From contig CAVQEG010000002.1 of NCBI GenBank assembly GCA_963711465.1, forward strand, positions 496,001-560,000: a stretch of DNA of 64,000 nucleotides, written 5' to 3'. The notes under the pieces are model-generated. The model saw nothing but the letters and a program-made list of their open reading frames with translations, was not told where the DNA came from and searched no databases. The first letter of the stretch is position 1. Every line of letters begins with the position of its first letter. The translations under genes and the position numbers were made by a program. Shown here piece by piece: positions 7,279 through 16,599 of the stretch. This DNA is from CAVQEG01 sp963711465. Its GTDB lineage: Bacteria; Bacteroidota; Ignavibacteria; OLB7.

Positions 7279-10065
7279 ATGGCACGCAAGAAGTCGCCGA
7301 CAAAGAACTCCTCGACCCCGGTAGTCTCCATCAAACACAAGGACACTCGCAAGAACATCCCCACTGAGGAGCTCCGCGACTTCGTGGCCGACGAGGAGAG
7401 CGCGCCGAAGACGATGCTCTACCCTCGCGATCCCTCCCTCGACCCGCAGCTGGTGTGGAAAGGAAAGGATGAGCAGGATCAGGCGGACCTGGCGGTGCCA
7501 ATCGTGCCGATCTACATCCAGGAGAAGATTCATCCGCAGGCGATCATCGAGGATCTGCGACGCCACGCGGACGCCACGTCTAACGACGAGAGCCAGCTCG
7601 ACTTCTTCGACGACTTCAACGGCATCGACGAGTTCGAGAAGAAGATCGAGTTCTACGAGCATGACCAGCACTGGTCGAACCGGATGATCCTCGGTGACTC
7701 GTTGATGGTGATGAACTCGCTGGCGGAGAAGGAAGGTCTGAAGGGACAGGTTCAGATGATCTACATCGATCCTCCCTATGGCATCAAGTTCGGCTCGAAC
7801 TGGCAGGTGTCGACGCGGAAGCGGGATGTGAAGGACGGGAAGGTCGAGGATGCGACGCGGCAGCCGGAGCAGGTGAAGGCGTTTCGGGATACTTGGCAGC
7901 TCGGAATTCATTCCTATCTCGCCTATCTGCGCGACCGACTGGCCGTGGCACACGAGCTACTGACTGAATCGGGATCTGTCTTCGTGCAGATCGGCGATGA
8001 GAATGTTCACTTGGTACGTTGTCTACTCGACGAGGTATTCGGTGGAGACAACAATGTCGCTATGATCCCGTTTTCCAAGACGAGTTCTGCAACTGCTGAG
8101 CTCTTGGCCGGCACGACTGACTACCTTCTTTGGTACGCGAAGAACCTCAGCCAAGTCAAGTATCGACAGCTGTATCTGGAAAAGGAGATCGGTAGTGCGG
8201 GTGCGACGAAGTACTCCAGCGTCATTTTTGATGATGGTAACCTCCGCCCAATGACTCCCGATGAAATGGTATCTCCGGTGTTCTCAAGTGGTGGCCGGGT
8301 CTGCACCCTTGGGGGATTGACGAGCCAACGCCCTCCGGGGGACTTTCCCGTGTCAGCCTTCGGTCGGGTGTTCCGGCCTACGTCGGGTTACTGGAAAACC
8401 GGTGTTGATGGTATGCAGCGGTTGATAATGGCAGGTCGGGTCGTAGTCAGCGGACGCCAAATCCGCTATGTGCGGTGCCTCGATGATTTCATCGCCTACC
8501 CAATCTCGAATTCTTGGCCCGACGTGGCCGGCGTGCAAAGTCGTACTGATCCGAAGGTCTATGTCGTTCAAACGTCAACGAGCGCGGTTCAGCGTTGCGT
8601 GCTGATGACGACAGATCCTGGCGACCTCGTCCTCGACCCCACCTGCGGCAGCGGCACAACTGCCTACGTCGCCGAGCAATGGGGCCGCCGCTGGATCACT
8701 ATTGACACCAGTCGTGTTGCACTTGCTCTCGCCCGCACGCGCCTGATGGCGGGCAAGTTCCCCTACTACCTCCTCACGGATTCCCGCGAAGGCCTCGAGA
8801 AGGAAGCGGAACTCACGGGCGTCATTCCGCAGGACATGGACACGGACGGCGACATCCGCAAGGGCTTCGTCTACAAGCGCGTCCCTCACATCACGCTCAA
8901 GGCGATCGCCAACAACGAGGAGATCGACGAGATCCACGAGAGGTGGCAGCCGAAGCAGGATGTCGCGCGCGAGCAGCTCAACGCGGCCGTCAAACAGTCG
9001 TGGGAGGAATGGGAGGTGCCGCGTGAAGTCGACGAGAAGTGGTCGGCCGCGGCAAAGAAGGCACACCAAGAGTTCTGGTCGCTCCGCCGAAAGCGGCAGG
9101 AGGAAATCGATGCGAGCATCGCCCGGCGTGCCGATCAGGAGACGCTCTTCGACCAGCCGTACGAGGACAAGAAGCGCGTGCGCGTCACCGGACCGTTCAC
9201 AGTGGAGAGCCTCTCCCCTCACCGCGACCTCCCCGCCGACGAGAACCTCGACGGTACGGTGAGCAAGGAGGAAGCGCATCGCGAGCAGGACTTCACCATC
9301 ATGATTCTGGAGAACCTGAAGAAGGCGGGTGTCAAGGGGACCGACAAGTCGGTCCGGATCAAGTTCGACACGCTCGAACCGTTCGCGGGCGATGGCTGGA
9401 TCTGTGCAACGGGTACCTACACCGACGCCAAGGATAAGCAGCATCGAGTCGCGCTGACAATCGGCCCGGAACACGGGACCGTCGGTCCGGACCAGATCAA
9501 GGAGGCGGCCAAGGAGGCGGTGCAGGGAATCGGATACGACGTCCTGGTGGTGCTGGGCTTTGCCTTTGACCCGCACGTCTCCGAGGAGTCAAAGCGCTAT
9601 GGCAAGCTCACCGTCCTGCCCGCCAACATGAACCCGGACCTCGCAATGGGCGACGAACTCCTCAAGAAGACCGGCGCCGGCAACCTGTTCACCGTCTTCG
9701 GCGAGCCGGATGTCGCGATTATAACCGACAAAAATGGCGAGACGGTGGTCGACCTTCGTGGCGTCGACGTCTTCGATCCCACGACGGGCGACATCCGCAG
9801 CAACAGCACGGACGACATCGCCTGCTGGTTCATCGACACTGAATACGACGGCGAGAGCTTCTTCGTCCGCCATGCCTATTTCACCGGCGCCCAGGAGCCC
9901 TACGACAGGCTCAAGCGTGCCCTGAAGGCCGAGATCGACGAGGACGCCTGGTCATCCCTCTACCGCACCACAAGCCGTCCCTTCCCCCGCCCCGCAACCG
10001 GCAGAATCGCCGTGAAGGTGATCAACCACTACGGGGACGAGGTTTTGAAGGTGTTTGAGGTGTGA
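7279..10065 (+). CDS. type III-like DNA methyltransferase, Mod subunit (beta class)
   Basis: A 928-residue site-specific adenine or cytosine-N4 methylase that would recognise the target, protect host DNA and partner Res. The catalytic motif DPPY is at 164-167 and precedes the SAM-binding motif DPTCGSGT at 453-460, which is the beta-class order used by type III Mod proteins. The region between (about 200-430) should hold target recognition. The C-terminal 450 residues are longer than in classical Mod proteins, which are near 650, and match the long Mod type found with about 1000-residue Res subunits. I chose ATG 7279 because it matches the start of the duplicated copy at 5086. Open sequence in the same frame extends upstream but overlaps the DUF5131 gene. 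No Shine-Dalgarno is seen; the leader is CU-rich. Confidence 0.9.
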   Translation: MARKKSPTKNSSTPVVSIKHKDTRKNIPTEELRDFVADEESAPKTMLYPRDPSLDPQLVWKGKDEQDQADLAVPIVPIYIQEKIHPQAIIEDLRRHADATSNDESQLDFFDDFNGIDEFEKKIEFYEHDQHWSNRMILGDSLMVMNSLAEKEGLKGQVQMIYIDPPYGIKFGSNWQVSTRKRDVKDGKVEDATRQPEQVKAFRDTWQLGIHSYLAYLRDRLAVAHELLTESGSVFVQIGDENVHLVRCLLDEVFGGDNNVAMIPFSKTSSATAELLAGTTDYLLWYAKNLSQVKYRQLYLEKEIGSAGATKYSSVIFDDGNLRPMTPDEMVSPVFSSGGRVCTLGGLTSQRPPGDFPVSAFGRVFRPTSGYWKTGVDGMQRLIMAGRVVVSGRQIRYVRCLDDFIAYPISNSWPDVAGVQSRTDPKVYVVQTSTSAVQRCVLMTTDPGDLVLDPTCGSGTTAYVAEQWGRRWITIDTSRVALALARTRLMAGKFPYYLLTDSREGLEKEAELTGVIPQDMDTDGDIRKGFVYKRVPHITLKAIANNEEIDEIHERWQPKQDVAREQLNAAVKQSWEEWEVPREVDEKWSAAAKKAHQEFWSLRRKRQEEIDASIARRADQETLFDQPYEDKKRVRVTGPFTVESLSPHRDLPADENLDGTVSKEEAHREQDFTIMILENLKKAGVKGTDKSVRIKFDTLEPFAGDGWICATGTYTDAKDKQHRVALTIGPEHGTVGPDQIKEAAKEAVQGIGYDVLVVLGFAFDPHVSEESKRYGKLTVLPANMNPDLAMGDELLKKTGAGNLFTVFGEPDVAIITDKNGETVVDLRGVDVFDPTTGDIRSNSTDDIACWFIDTEYDGESFFVRHAYFTGAQEPYDRLKRALKAEIDEDAWSSLYRTTSRPFPRPATGRIAVKVINHYGDEVLKVFEV

Positions 10066-10121
10066 TTGCCCCTGCGTTGACCGTAGTCCCGCCGTAGCAA
10101 CTCGATTGCAAAGACCAGGAA

Positions 10122-10952
10122 ATGTTGGATAGACTACTGTCTTGGATTGCAGACAACTCCGGCTGGGCAGCCATTATCGCAGGAGTGGTCTCGGGGTTCC
10201 TCGGCGGCGGAATGTACGCGGCCGTACAACGATTCATCGCAGTTCGGTATGTGTCTGCGCGCACTCGCCTTCGTGTTGTTGGCTGGACACATAATGGGCA
10301 GAACGCTCAACTCCGCGTGGTCAATCCCACGGCAACGGCACTCGAGAACTGCACGCTTTACGTTTGGGTTCCCTGCAATTCACTCATGCAACTTACCGTT
10401 GCCAACGACTCGCAAACACGCGATGAGGCGCACAACTCACCCGCTTACAACAACACGAACATCGTGGGTGCCCGACTCTGTTGGTCACTCAGTCAACGCG
10501 ACCCGGTCGAGCATAATCCCTGGAAGATCGATGTTGCGCCGGGCGAGGAACAATCGTTCACGCTGTTTCGGATTCACAACGATGTGTTTGTACAGGGCTT
10601 GCCGTATGACGGCACAATGAAGCGCCTCATCGAACTTCCGTCGGAAACCGGATACACTGGTGAGGGCGGCAGGACGCGTGGGTTCTTCGACGCGCGTCAG
10701 AAAATTGTTGGACTATTGCGCGTCGTCTCGCGCAACGCTCGGGCCTCAGAGTTTCTAATACTCCTCGACGCGACGCCCGAATCCGTGCCAGTGTCGGTCA
10801 AGCGCGTCCGGTGGTTCCACAAGATAAACCCGTTGTCCCGGGTCCGGAGAGAATATGATCTACTGCGACGAATGTCGTACTCCATATCCGGAGAATACGC
10901 TGCGGCACGCTTCAACGTATTTGGAGTCGGGAGGGAAAACGAGAGGCTGTGA
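10122..10952 (+). CDS. membrane-anchored protein of unknown function
   Basis: A 276-residue protein not matched to a named family. Residues 14-37 form one hydrophobic, glycine-rich helix (WAAIIAGVVSGFLGGG), followed by a basic stretch and then a soluble domain of about 230 residues. The domain starts with beta-rich RLRVVGWTHNGQNAQLRVVNPTA, which resembles an immunoglobulin-like sandwich. It later has GLPYDGTMKRLIELP and a basic C-terminal end. The likely topology is a single N-terminal anchor with a cytoplasmic body. It follows mod by 56 bp on the same strand and is the last gene before the right-hand DUF1330 repeat, so it travels with the restriction-modification island. A defence effector role is only a guess from position. 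Confidence 0.75.
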   Translation: MLDRLLSWIADNSGWAAIIAGVVSGFLGGGMYAAVQRFIAVRYVSARTRLRVVGWTHNGQNAQLRVVNPTATALENCTLYVWVPCNSLMQLTVANDSQTRDEAHNSPAYNNTNIVGARLCWSLSQRDPVEHNPWKIDVAPGEEQSFTLFRIHNDVFVQGLPYDGTMKRLIELPSETGYTGEGGRTRGFFDARQKIVGLLRVVSRNARASEFLILLDATPESVPVSVKRVRWFHKINPLSRVRREYDLLRRMSYSISGEYAAARFNVFGVGRENERL

Positions 10953-11028
10953 ATCGTATCACACTCGCGCTCGGCTGGGAAATCGATGGGCCCGACCGCG
11001 TGCCAACCATACGGGCGCAGCCCTGCTG

Positions 11029-11454
11029 TCAACACGCCCTGTCCTCCACCACCGCGAGCAACCGCGAATCCAGCACTGCCGCCGTCCGATGCCCCATCCC
11101 CTCCTGGTACGCTTCGTGGGAGGCGAACGCCATGAAGGTCTCGCGTGACGTGTGACGAACGAGTATGACGAAATCCCAGACCTCGTTCGGTGGCCCGATC
11201 AGGAATCGACCGCCATCTCCCTGGAACACCACCTCGCCACCACTCTCCCTGAGAAATGGGAGCGTGTGTTCCATGTATTTCAAGTACGCCTCACGTCCGG
11301 AGATCGGCGTATCGGGTTCCAATTCGGGAAACGCGGAATAATCGGCGACGTCGCGAAACCGCAGCAGGTTGAGCATTACGACTTCGCCCGGAACGTTCCG
11401 TCCGAAGAATTCGCGCCCGGCGTCCTGGGATACTTCGAGGTAGGATTCCATCAT
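11029..11454 (-). CDS. DUF1330 family protein, copy 2
   Basis: A 141-residue protein with about twelve amino-acid differences from the copy at 494-919, four of them in the last four residues. The start is set at ATG 11454 because it aligns with the first codon of copy 1; an in-frame ATG two codons upstream (11460) is also possible. Unlike copy 1 there is no AGGAGA before it, because the upstream sequences differ, so expression of the two copies may differ. It lies on the right border of the island and is convergent with the anchored protein gene. Confidence 0.85.
   Translation of the reverse strand: MMESYLEVSQDAGREFFGRNVPGEVVMLNLLRFRDVADYSAFPELEPDTPISGREAYLKYMEHTLPFLRESGGEVVFQGDGGRFLIGPPNEVWDFVILVRHTSRETFMAFASHEAYQEGMGHRTAAVLDSRLLAVVEDRAC
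11053..11448 (+). repeat. 396-bp direct repeat, right copy
   Basis: Gap-free partner of bases 518-913 in the same orientation. Recombination between the copies would remove 10.5 kb (res to the anchored protein) and leave one intact DUF1330 gene. Confidence 0.85.
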
Positions 11455-11971
11455 GTCCATGGTCTGGTTGATTGCGTCGCCACCGGCTCGGCAGCGACGT
11501 CGTTGGCTTGGGAGAATGTGCTGCAAGGCAGCCACCTCCGGGAGCGACGACCGTACGCCGGATCGTGAGGAGCGGAGCGGACGACCATGCCGGCACTATC
11601 GGTGCGCGGAACCTACGGTTCAAAGCGCCAGCGTTCGCCTTCGTTGAGAGGCCGTGCAGGGCCCACGAGCGGCACGCACCACGCGTGATCGCACGACCAG
11701 ATCGCCTGCACGCCCGCGTCGGATGTTCGTTCCTGAGCCCGCGACCCGCCCAGTTCAAACTTGTATATTCGCCGCCGCACCGTGGGCGTCGACCGCGGCG
11801 TTTCGCGCGGGCATATGCGACACGAACCGCAAGTGACCGAGACACGGGACCGGGATTCTCGTCGTCCCCACGCGAGCGCACCTCACCAATCCCACGATCG
11901 ACACCGCATCGAGAATGAATTTCACGGACCCGCACCAGTCGGTTTCCGGTGACACCTATTTGGAGTGAATC
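11455..11971. other. 517-bp intergenic region
   Basis: No gene is recognised on either strand. Open frames are present but are Arg/Pro-rich and match nothing known. The last 15 bases carry a GGAG ribosome site for the next gene. A TATATTCG element near 11763 could be a weak promoter. Confidence 0.4.
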
Positions 11972-14900
11972 ATGCCGCATCGCACCCGCACGCCGCTCAC
12001 CGCGGCGTTCTCCGCACTGCTCCTACCGTTCGTTCTTGCCATGATCCCGTCGTTGCTGCCGGCGCAGACCAAAGCGCAACGCTCCGCAGCGGAGCGCGGT
12101 GCGGACGCGTTGCGGGATGCCGTCGGGTCGGGCGCGACCGTCGACCGATCGATCGCGCGGGCGCAGGCGACGTTCGTAGAGAACCGGGGACAGTGGGATT
12201 CGCGGGCGCTGTTCATGATGCAGACGCCGGGACTCGAGACATGGGTGACCGGCGACGGCATGGTGCTCGACCTCCATCGCACCGTCGACGAGGAGCGTGC
12301 AGGGCGGTCCAACGTCGGCGCGACCATGTTCGACGATCACTCCCTGGCAGCGGCCCGCGAGGGTCAGGTCGTGCGGATGCGCTTTGCGAATGCCGAGGCG
12401 CAGGTGCAACCGATGGCACTGGACACGCTGCCGGGACGAAGCAATTACTTCATCGGCAACGATTCGTCCCGCTGGGCGACCGATGTGCAGCGCCACCGAC
12501 GCGTGCGAATCGATCGAATGTACCCGGGCATCGACGCAGTCTACTACGTCGAGGATGGCCGTCCGCGGTACGATCTGGCGATCGCAGCCGGAGCCGATCC
12601 GTCGCAGATCCGTATGGAGTTCGAAGGCGCCGACACGGTGCGCGTGACGGCCGACGGGACGTTGCTCATCGGCACGAGCGTCGGCGAGTTGCAGCAGTCG
12701 GGATTGCTCGCATACCAACGCAACGGGTCCGAACAGCGCGCCATTGCGTGTTCCTTCTCGGTCGACGCCGATGGACGGGTGCGCTTCGAGGTGGGGCACT
12801 ACGATCGCTCCCGTCCGCTGGTAATCGATCCGCTGGTGTGGTCGAGCTATATCGGCGCAAGCGGAGATGACCGTGGACACGAAATCGCAATCGACTCAGC
12901 CGGGACCATGTACATCGCCGGCCCGACGAACAGCCCTGCGTTTCCGACCACGACCGGTGCCTACAAGCGCACGCTCGGTTCCGACAGCCCCGATATCTTC
13001 ATCGCCAAAATCGATCCCTCCAATGGAAGTGGACCGCGGCTGGTGTACTCGACCTATTTCGGTGGCAATGGAGACGATGCGGTCGCAGGTATCACCATCA
13101 ATCGCCATGGCGACGTCTTCGCCTGTGGGAACACGTCCAGCACCGATTTTCCTACCACCGCAGGCGCCCTCGGCGCCACTGCCACGCCCAACGGCAACGC
13201 GTACGTGATCCAGCTCGACCCTTCGGCCGGCGGCGTCGCACAGCTGGTCTACTCGACGTACGTCGGTGGTGACGGACAGGACTTGTGCTACGCCGACGCG
13301 ATCGACGACGATGGCAACATCTACGTGACCGGCCTGACCTCGTCGCCGGACTTCCCGACGACGAGCGGCGCCTTCGGCGCCGCGTTGCGCGGCAACAACG
13401 ACGTGTACGTAATGAAGATCGACCCAACGAAGGTCGGAGCAGAGCAGATCGCGTATTCGACCCTGATCGGGGGCTATGGCGACGAGGTTGCATTCGCGGT
13501 CGTCGCCAACCACGACGGAACGATTTCGATCGCCGGCTCCACCGGCGGCGGTGCGCCCGGCTTCCCAACAACCTCGGGCGCGTTCGACGCCGACACCCTC
13601 GGCGGTACCGACGTGTTCGTCGCCACGCTCGATCCGTCGAAGAACGGATCCGCGTCGCTCGCGTTCGCCACGATCTTCGGCGGCTCCGGTGAGGATGAAG
13701 CCCGAGGACTCGTGGTCGGCTACGACGGAATCATCACCGTCAACGGCTTCACCGCCTCGCCCGACCTGCCGACCAGTTCCGACGCCTATGACAACTCGCT
13801 GGACGGCACCTACGACGTGTTCCTCGCACGCTTCGACCCGACGCGCACCGGCAACAGTCAGCTGCTCTACAGCACATACCTCGGAGGGGCGGGCGAAGAC
13901 CGCGCGAACATCAACGATCTCGCCATCGATTCCATCGGAGCCGTCTACGTCGCCGGCTATACCGGCTCGGCCGATTTCCCGACCACGCCCGGAGCGTACG
14001 ACACAACCCTGAATGGATCGTTCGACGGGTTCGTAGCGAAACTCGATCTGCGCAACCGCCCGTCGGACCAGATGCTCTACTCCACGTTCCTCGGCGGCGA
14101 TGCCGTCGACTGGCTCTCGAGCATCGTGGTCGATGACCGAAGCAATGCGTTCGTCGTCGGACAGACGTCGAGCAGCAACTACCCGGTTACCGACGGCGCA
14201 TTGAACGTCACCACGGGCGGTGATTGGGATGCGGTGGCGACGGAGCTGGCGATCCCGGCAATCGACCTGCGGGCGCCGAATGGCGGCGAGGCCTGGTGTG
14301 CAGGCTCGACGCAACAGATCCGGTGGTCGTCGTTCACGGTTGGGGACGTGAAGATCGAGTTCAGTACCGACGGCGGCACGACATGGAACACCATCGTCGG
14401 CGCGACGTCGGCCGCCAGCGGCAGCTACGGATGGGATCTGCCTGAGACAGGTGCAGCCAGCTGTCGAGTTCGCATCACCCCGGTCGAGCCGTCGGCGATT
14501 CGCGAGACGAGCGATTCCGACTTCGCGATCACCACGCTCGTCATCGTGCGCGACCCGTCCTCGCAGACCGTACACGCCGGTGAGACGGTCACGTTCACCG
14601 CCGAGGCGACCGGCACACCCACCCCGAGCGTCCGGTGGCAGCGAAGCACCGACGGCGGTGGCAACTTCAGCGACATCGCCGGCGCGACCTCTCCCTCCTA
14701 CTCCGTCGTTGCGTCCGCCGACGACGATGCGTCGCAGTATCGCGCACTCTTCAGCAACGGATGCGTCGCGCCGACGGCGGCCGCAACACTCACCGTGCAG
14801 GGCAGCTCCGGTGTCACGCGCACCGCAACCCCGGCTTCCACACTCGCCGTGTCGGCGCGGCCCAACCCGGTTCACGGTGATGCCATCGCGATCGACTTCA

Positions 14901-15103
14901 CCCTCCCCACCGAGAGCCAGGCGCACCTCAGTATGATCGACGTGCACGGAACGGCCGTCATCGACCACCTCGAACTGCCACGAATGCCGGCCGGAGAACA
15001 CCAGTGGACGCTCGATGTATCCGCACTGCCGTCAGGCACCTTCGTCGTGATCGTCTCCACCGGCACGGCGTCGGCATCGGTTCCGGTCACGCTCATCAGG
15101 TAA
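11972..15103 (+). CDS. SBBP beta-propeller repeat protein with T9SS sorting domain
   Basis: A 1043-residue secreted protein. It begins with a signal peptide (hydrophobic to about residue 30, ending LLPAQ). A domain of about 250 residues often found before SBBP repeats follows (FVENRGQWD, YPGIDAVYY, RYDLAIAAGADP). Seven SBBP repeats then run from about residue 288 to 760, each starting with a form of LVYSTYLGG and carrying a DFPTTxGA turn. Seven matches a seven-bladed propeller. After that come two Ig-like domains (ITVS-type from about 770, and QTVHAGETVTFTAEATG). The C-terminal 80 residues are a type A T9SS sorting domain (ANPVHGD, then LPSGTFVVIV, ending PVTLIR). It is probably exported through the outer membrane by the type IX system and surface-attached or released. 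GGAG lies 8 bases before ATG 11972. The binding target is unknown. Confidence 0.88.
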   Translation: MPHRTRTPLTAAFSALLLPFVLAMIPSLLPAQTKAQRSAAERGADALRDAVGSGATVDRSIARAQATFVENRGQWDSRALFMMQTPGLETWVTGDGMVLDLHRTVDEERAGRSNVGATMFDDHSLAAAREGQVVRMRFANAEAQVQPMALDTLPGRSNYFIGNDSSRWATDVQRHRRVRIDRMYPGIDAVYYVEDGRPRYDLAIAAGADPSQIRMEFEGADTVRVTADGTLLIGTSVGELQQSGLLAYQRNGSEQRAIACSFSVDADGRVRFEVGHYDRSRPLVIDPLVWSSYIGASGDDRGHEIAIDSAGTMYIAGPTNSPAFPTTTGAYKRTLGSDSPDIFIAKIDPSNGSGPRLVYSTYFGGNGDDAVAGITINRHGDVFACGNTSSTDFPTTAGALGATATPNGNAYVIQLDPSAGGVAQLVYSTYVGGDGQDLCYADAIDDDGNIYVTGLTSSPDFPTTSGAFGAALRGNNDVYVMKIDPTKVGAEQIAYSTLIGGYGDEVAFAVVANHDGTISIAGSTGGGAPGFPTTSGAFDADTLGGTDVFVATLDPSKNGSASLAFATIFGGSGEDEARGLVVGYDGIITVNGFTASPDLPTSSDAYDNSLDGTYDVFLARFDPTRTGNSQLLYSTYLGGAGEDRANINDLAIDSIGAVYVAGYTGSADFPTTPGAYDTTLNGSFDGFVAKLDLRNRPSDQMLYSTFLGGDAVDWLSSIVVDDRSNAFVVGQTSSSNYPVTDGALNVTTGGDWDAVATELAIPAIDLRAPNGGEAWCAGSTQQIRWSSFTVGDVKIEFSTDGGTTWNTIVGATSAASGSYGWDLPETGAASCRVRITPVEPSAIRETSDSDFAITTLVIVRDPSSQTVHAGETVTFTAEATGTPTPSVRWQRSTDGGGNFSDIAGATSPSYSVVASADDDASQYRALFSNGCVAPTAAATLTVQGSSGVTRTATPASTLAVSARPNPVHGDAIAIDFTLPTESQAHLSMIDVHGTAVIDHLELPRMPAGEHQWTLDVSALPSGTFVVIVSTGTASASVPVTLIR

Positions 15104-15253
15104 CCACACATCGATTACGGTCCCGTTTCATAACGAACCCGACCGGAACGCACCGCGGGTAAGCTGCGGCGCGTCCCGAGTTCCGCCGCGCCAGGATTGC
15201 CATGTCGTGCGGCGCGACACGTGGCTACCCACTGTTCCATTGCGAAGCACCCC

Positions 15254-15814
15254 ATGCGACCACTCCGCTATTCAATCAACGTCACGCTCGACGGCTGCGT
15301 CGACCATCGCGCGGGAATCGTCGATGAAGAACTGCACGAGCATCACACCGGCAACATCGCCCGGGCCGATGCGCTCCTGCTCGGCCGTGCGACCTACGAG
15401 ATGATGGAATCCGCGTGGCGCGAGCCGGCCCGCACCGGCGTGCGACCCGACTGGATGGAACCGTGGATGGATTCCTTCGCCCGGACGATCGATGCGGTCC
15501 GCAAGTACGTCGTCTCCAGCACGCTGCCGCAGGTCGACTGGAACGCTGAACTCATTCGCGGCGACCTGGGCGACGCCGTCCGGGCGCTGAAGGAGGAATC
15601 GGGAAACGGTCTGGCGGTGGGCGGCGTGACGCTTCCGCTGGCGCTCGCGGAACTCGGCCTCATCGATGATTACGAATTCGTCGTGCAGCCGACCCTCGCG
15701 GGCCACGGTCCGAGACTGCTCGACGGACTTTCAACCCACGTCCACCTGCAGCTCGTCGATCGCAAGGAATTCATCTCCGGCGCCGTGGCAATGCGGTATG
15801 AGCCGAGGAGGTAG
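15254..15814 (+). CDS. RibD C-terminal/dihydrofolate reductase-like family protein
   Basis: A 186-residue protein of the RibD C-terminal (YwjB/YyaP-type) reductase fold. The N-terminus reads RYSINVTLDGCVDH, as in relatives that begin with an S-x-D-G strand. ADALLLGRATYEMM gives the nucleotide-binding helix, KYVVSSTL the central strand, GGVTLPLALAELGLIDDYEF the substrate-side helix and PTLAGHGPRLLD the C-terminal motif. It would bind NADPH; the substrate is unknown. I chose ATG 15254 because the sequence upstream in frame lacks the fold. Its end overlaps the convergent membrane gene by 44 bp. Confidence 0.82.
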   Translation: MRPLRYSINVTLDGCVDHRAGIVDEELHEHHTGNIARADALLLGRATYEMMESAWREPARTGVRPDWMEPWMDSFARTIDAVRKYVVSSTLPQVDWNAELIRGDLGDAVRALKEESGNGLAVGGVTLPLALAELGLIDDYEFVVQPTLAGHGPRLLDGLSTHVHLQLVDRKEFISGAVAMRYEPRR

Positions 15815-16385
15815 CGTACAGGGCGGATTCGGCCTCCGTTATGTCATGGACTCGGTGATCTCCTGCTGAAGAAACGCGCGGATCGCGAAACAGAAACCAG
15901 TCCGGCGGACTGAACGTCAGCGCTGAAAACGACACCGTCGCCAGAATGAGAAGTCCCGACGCGCCGATCCGGAGCGCGGGACCGAAATGCCGACCGAGCG
16001 CGGCGTGGCCGAGGAACTCACCAATGAAGATCGCAACTGCAAATATTGCGATATCCAAAACCAGGTAGTGACTCCCCAACAACGCCGTGTATCCGTAGAA
16101 CAGGGCAACGATGACGAACGAAGGGAGGATGCAGCGGATGGCGGTTGCAGGAAGCCAACCATGTTCCGAGCCGTAGATCTTCCGCTGGATCGGTGTAATC
16201 GCAAGCGCGGGCCAGAACGCAAGCTTGAGGTGCTCCCACGTGCTTTCGTTCGTCGCGGCAACAACGGCGACGACTCCGTTTCGACCGGACCACTCCCACG
16301 CGAAGTGAAGAAGGGAACCAGCCGAGATAACGACGACCGCGCTCCAGAGGGCGCGCCACTTCAGCGTTTTGCTCAGGGTAAGCAT
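15771..16385 (-). CDS. DUF6512-like integral membrane protein
   Basis: A 204-residue membrane protein with about five to six hydrophobic helices. The segment LHFAWEWSG followed by NESTWEHLKLAFWPAL matches what I recall of the DUF6512 family, whose function is unknown. The start at 16385 (MLTLSKTLKW) leaves a short basic head before helix 1. After the PPDWFLFRDP block the family normally ends within a few residues, but here a polar tail of about 35 residues continues (SSAGDHRVHDITEAES and on) and overlaps the convergent RibD-like gene by 44 bp. The tail may come from a late frameshift. Confidence 0.7.
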   Translation of the reverse strand: MLTLSKTLKWRALWSAVVVISAGSLLHFAWEWSGRNGVVAVVAATNESTWEHLKLAFWPALAITPIQRKIYGSEHGWLPATAIRCILPSFVIVALFYGYTALLGSHYLVLDIAIFAVAIFIGEFLGHAALGRHFGPALRIGASGLLILATVSFSALTFSPPDWFLFRDPRVSSAGDHRVHDITEAESALYATSSAHTALPRRRR

Positions 16386-16599
16386 CCGAACACGTTCAAT
16401 CGTTGCATGACATTCCAGGTCCACACCGCGGGATCGGAGCCTATCGTCCTTGACAGCAGATCACGATCGTATCGCTTCGCCGTTTGCCAGCCTTTTCACG
16501 AATTCTGAAGTCTCCCATCTGCGGGTTTCCGACTCAGAGCCTCTCAATTCAATCGTCCACACCACGGCCCCGATCCTTCACATTCGCCAGCACGCGCTC

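Noticed and set aside
12896..15001. Long open frame antisense to the SBBP protein
   Set aside because: Mirrors the repeats of the real gene and is Arg/Gly/Val-rich.
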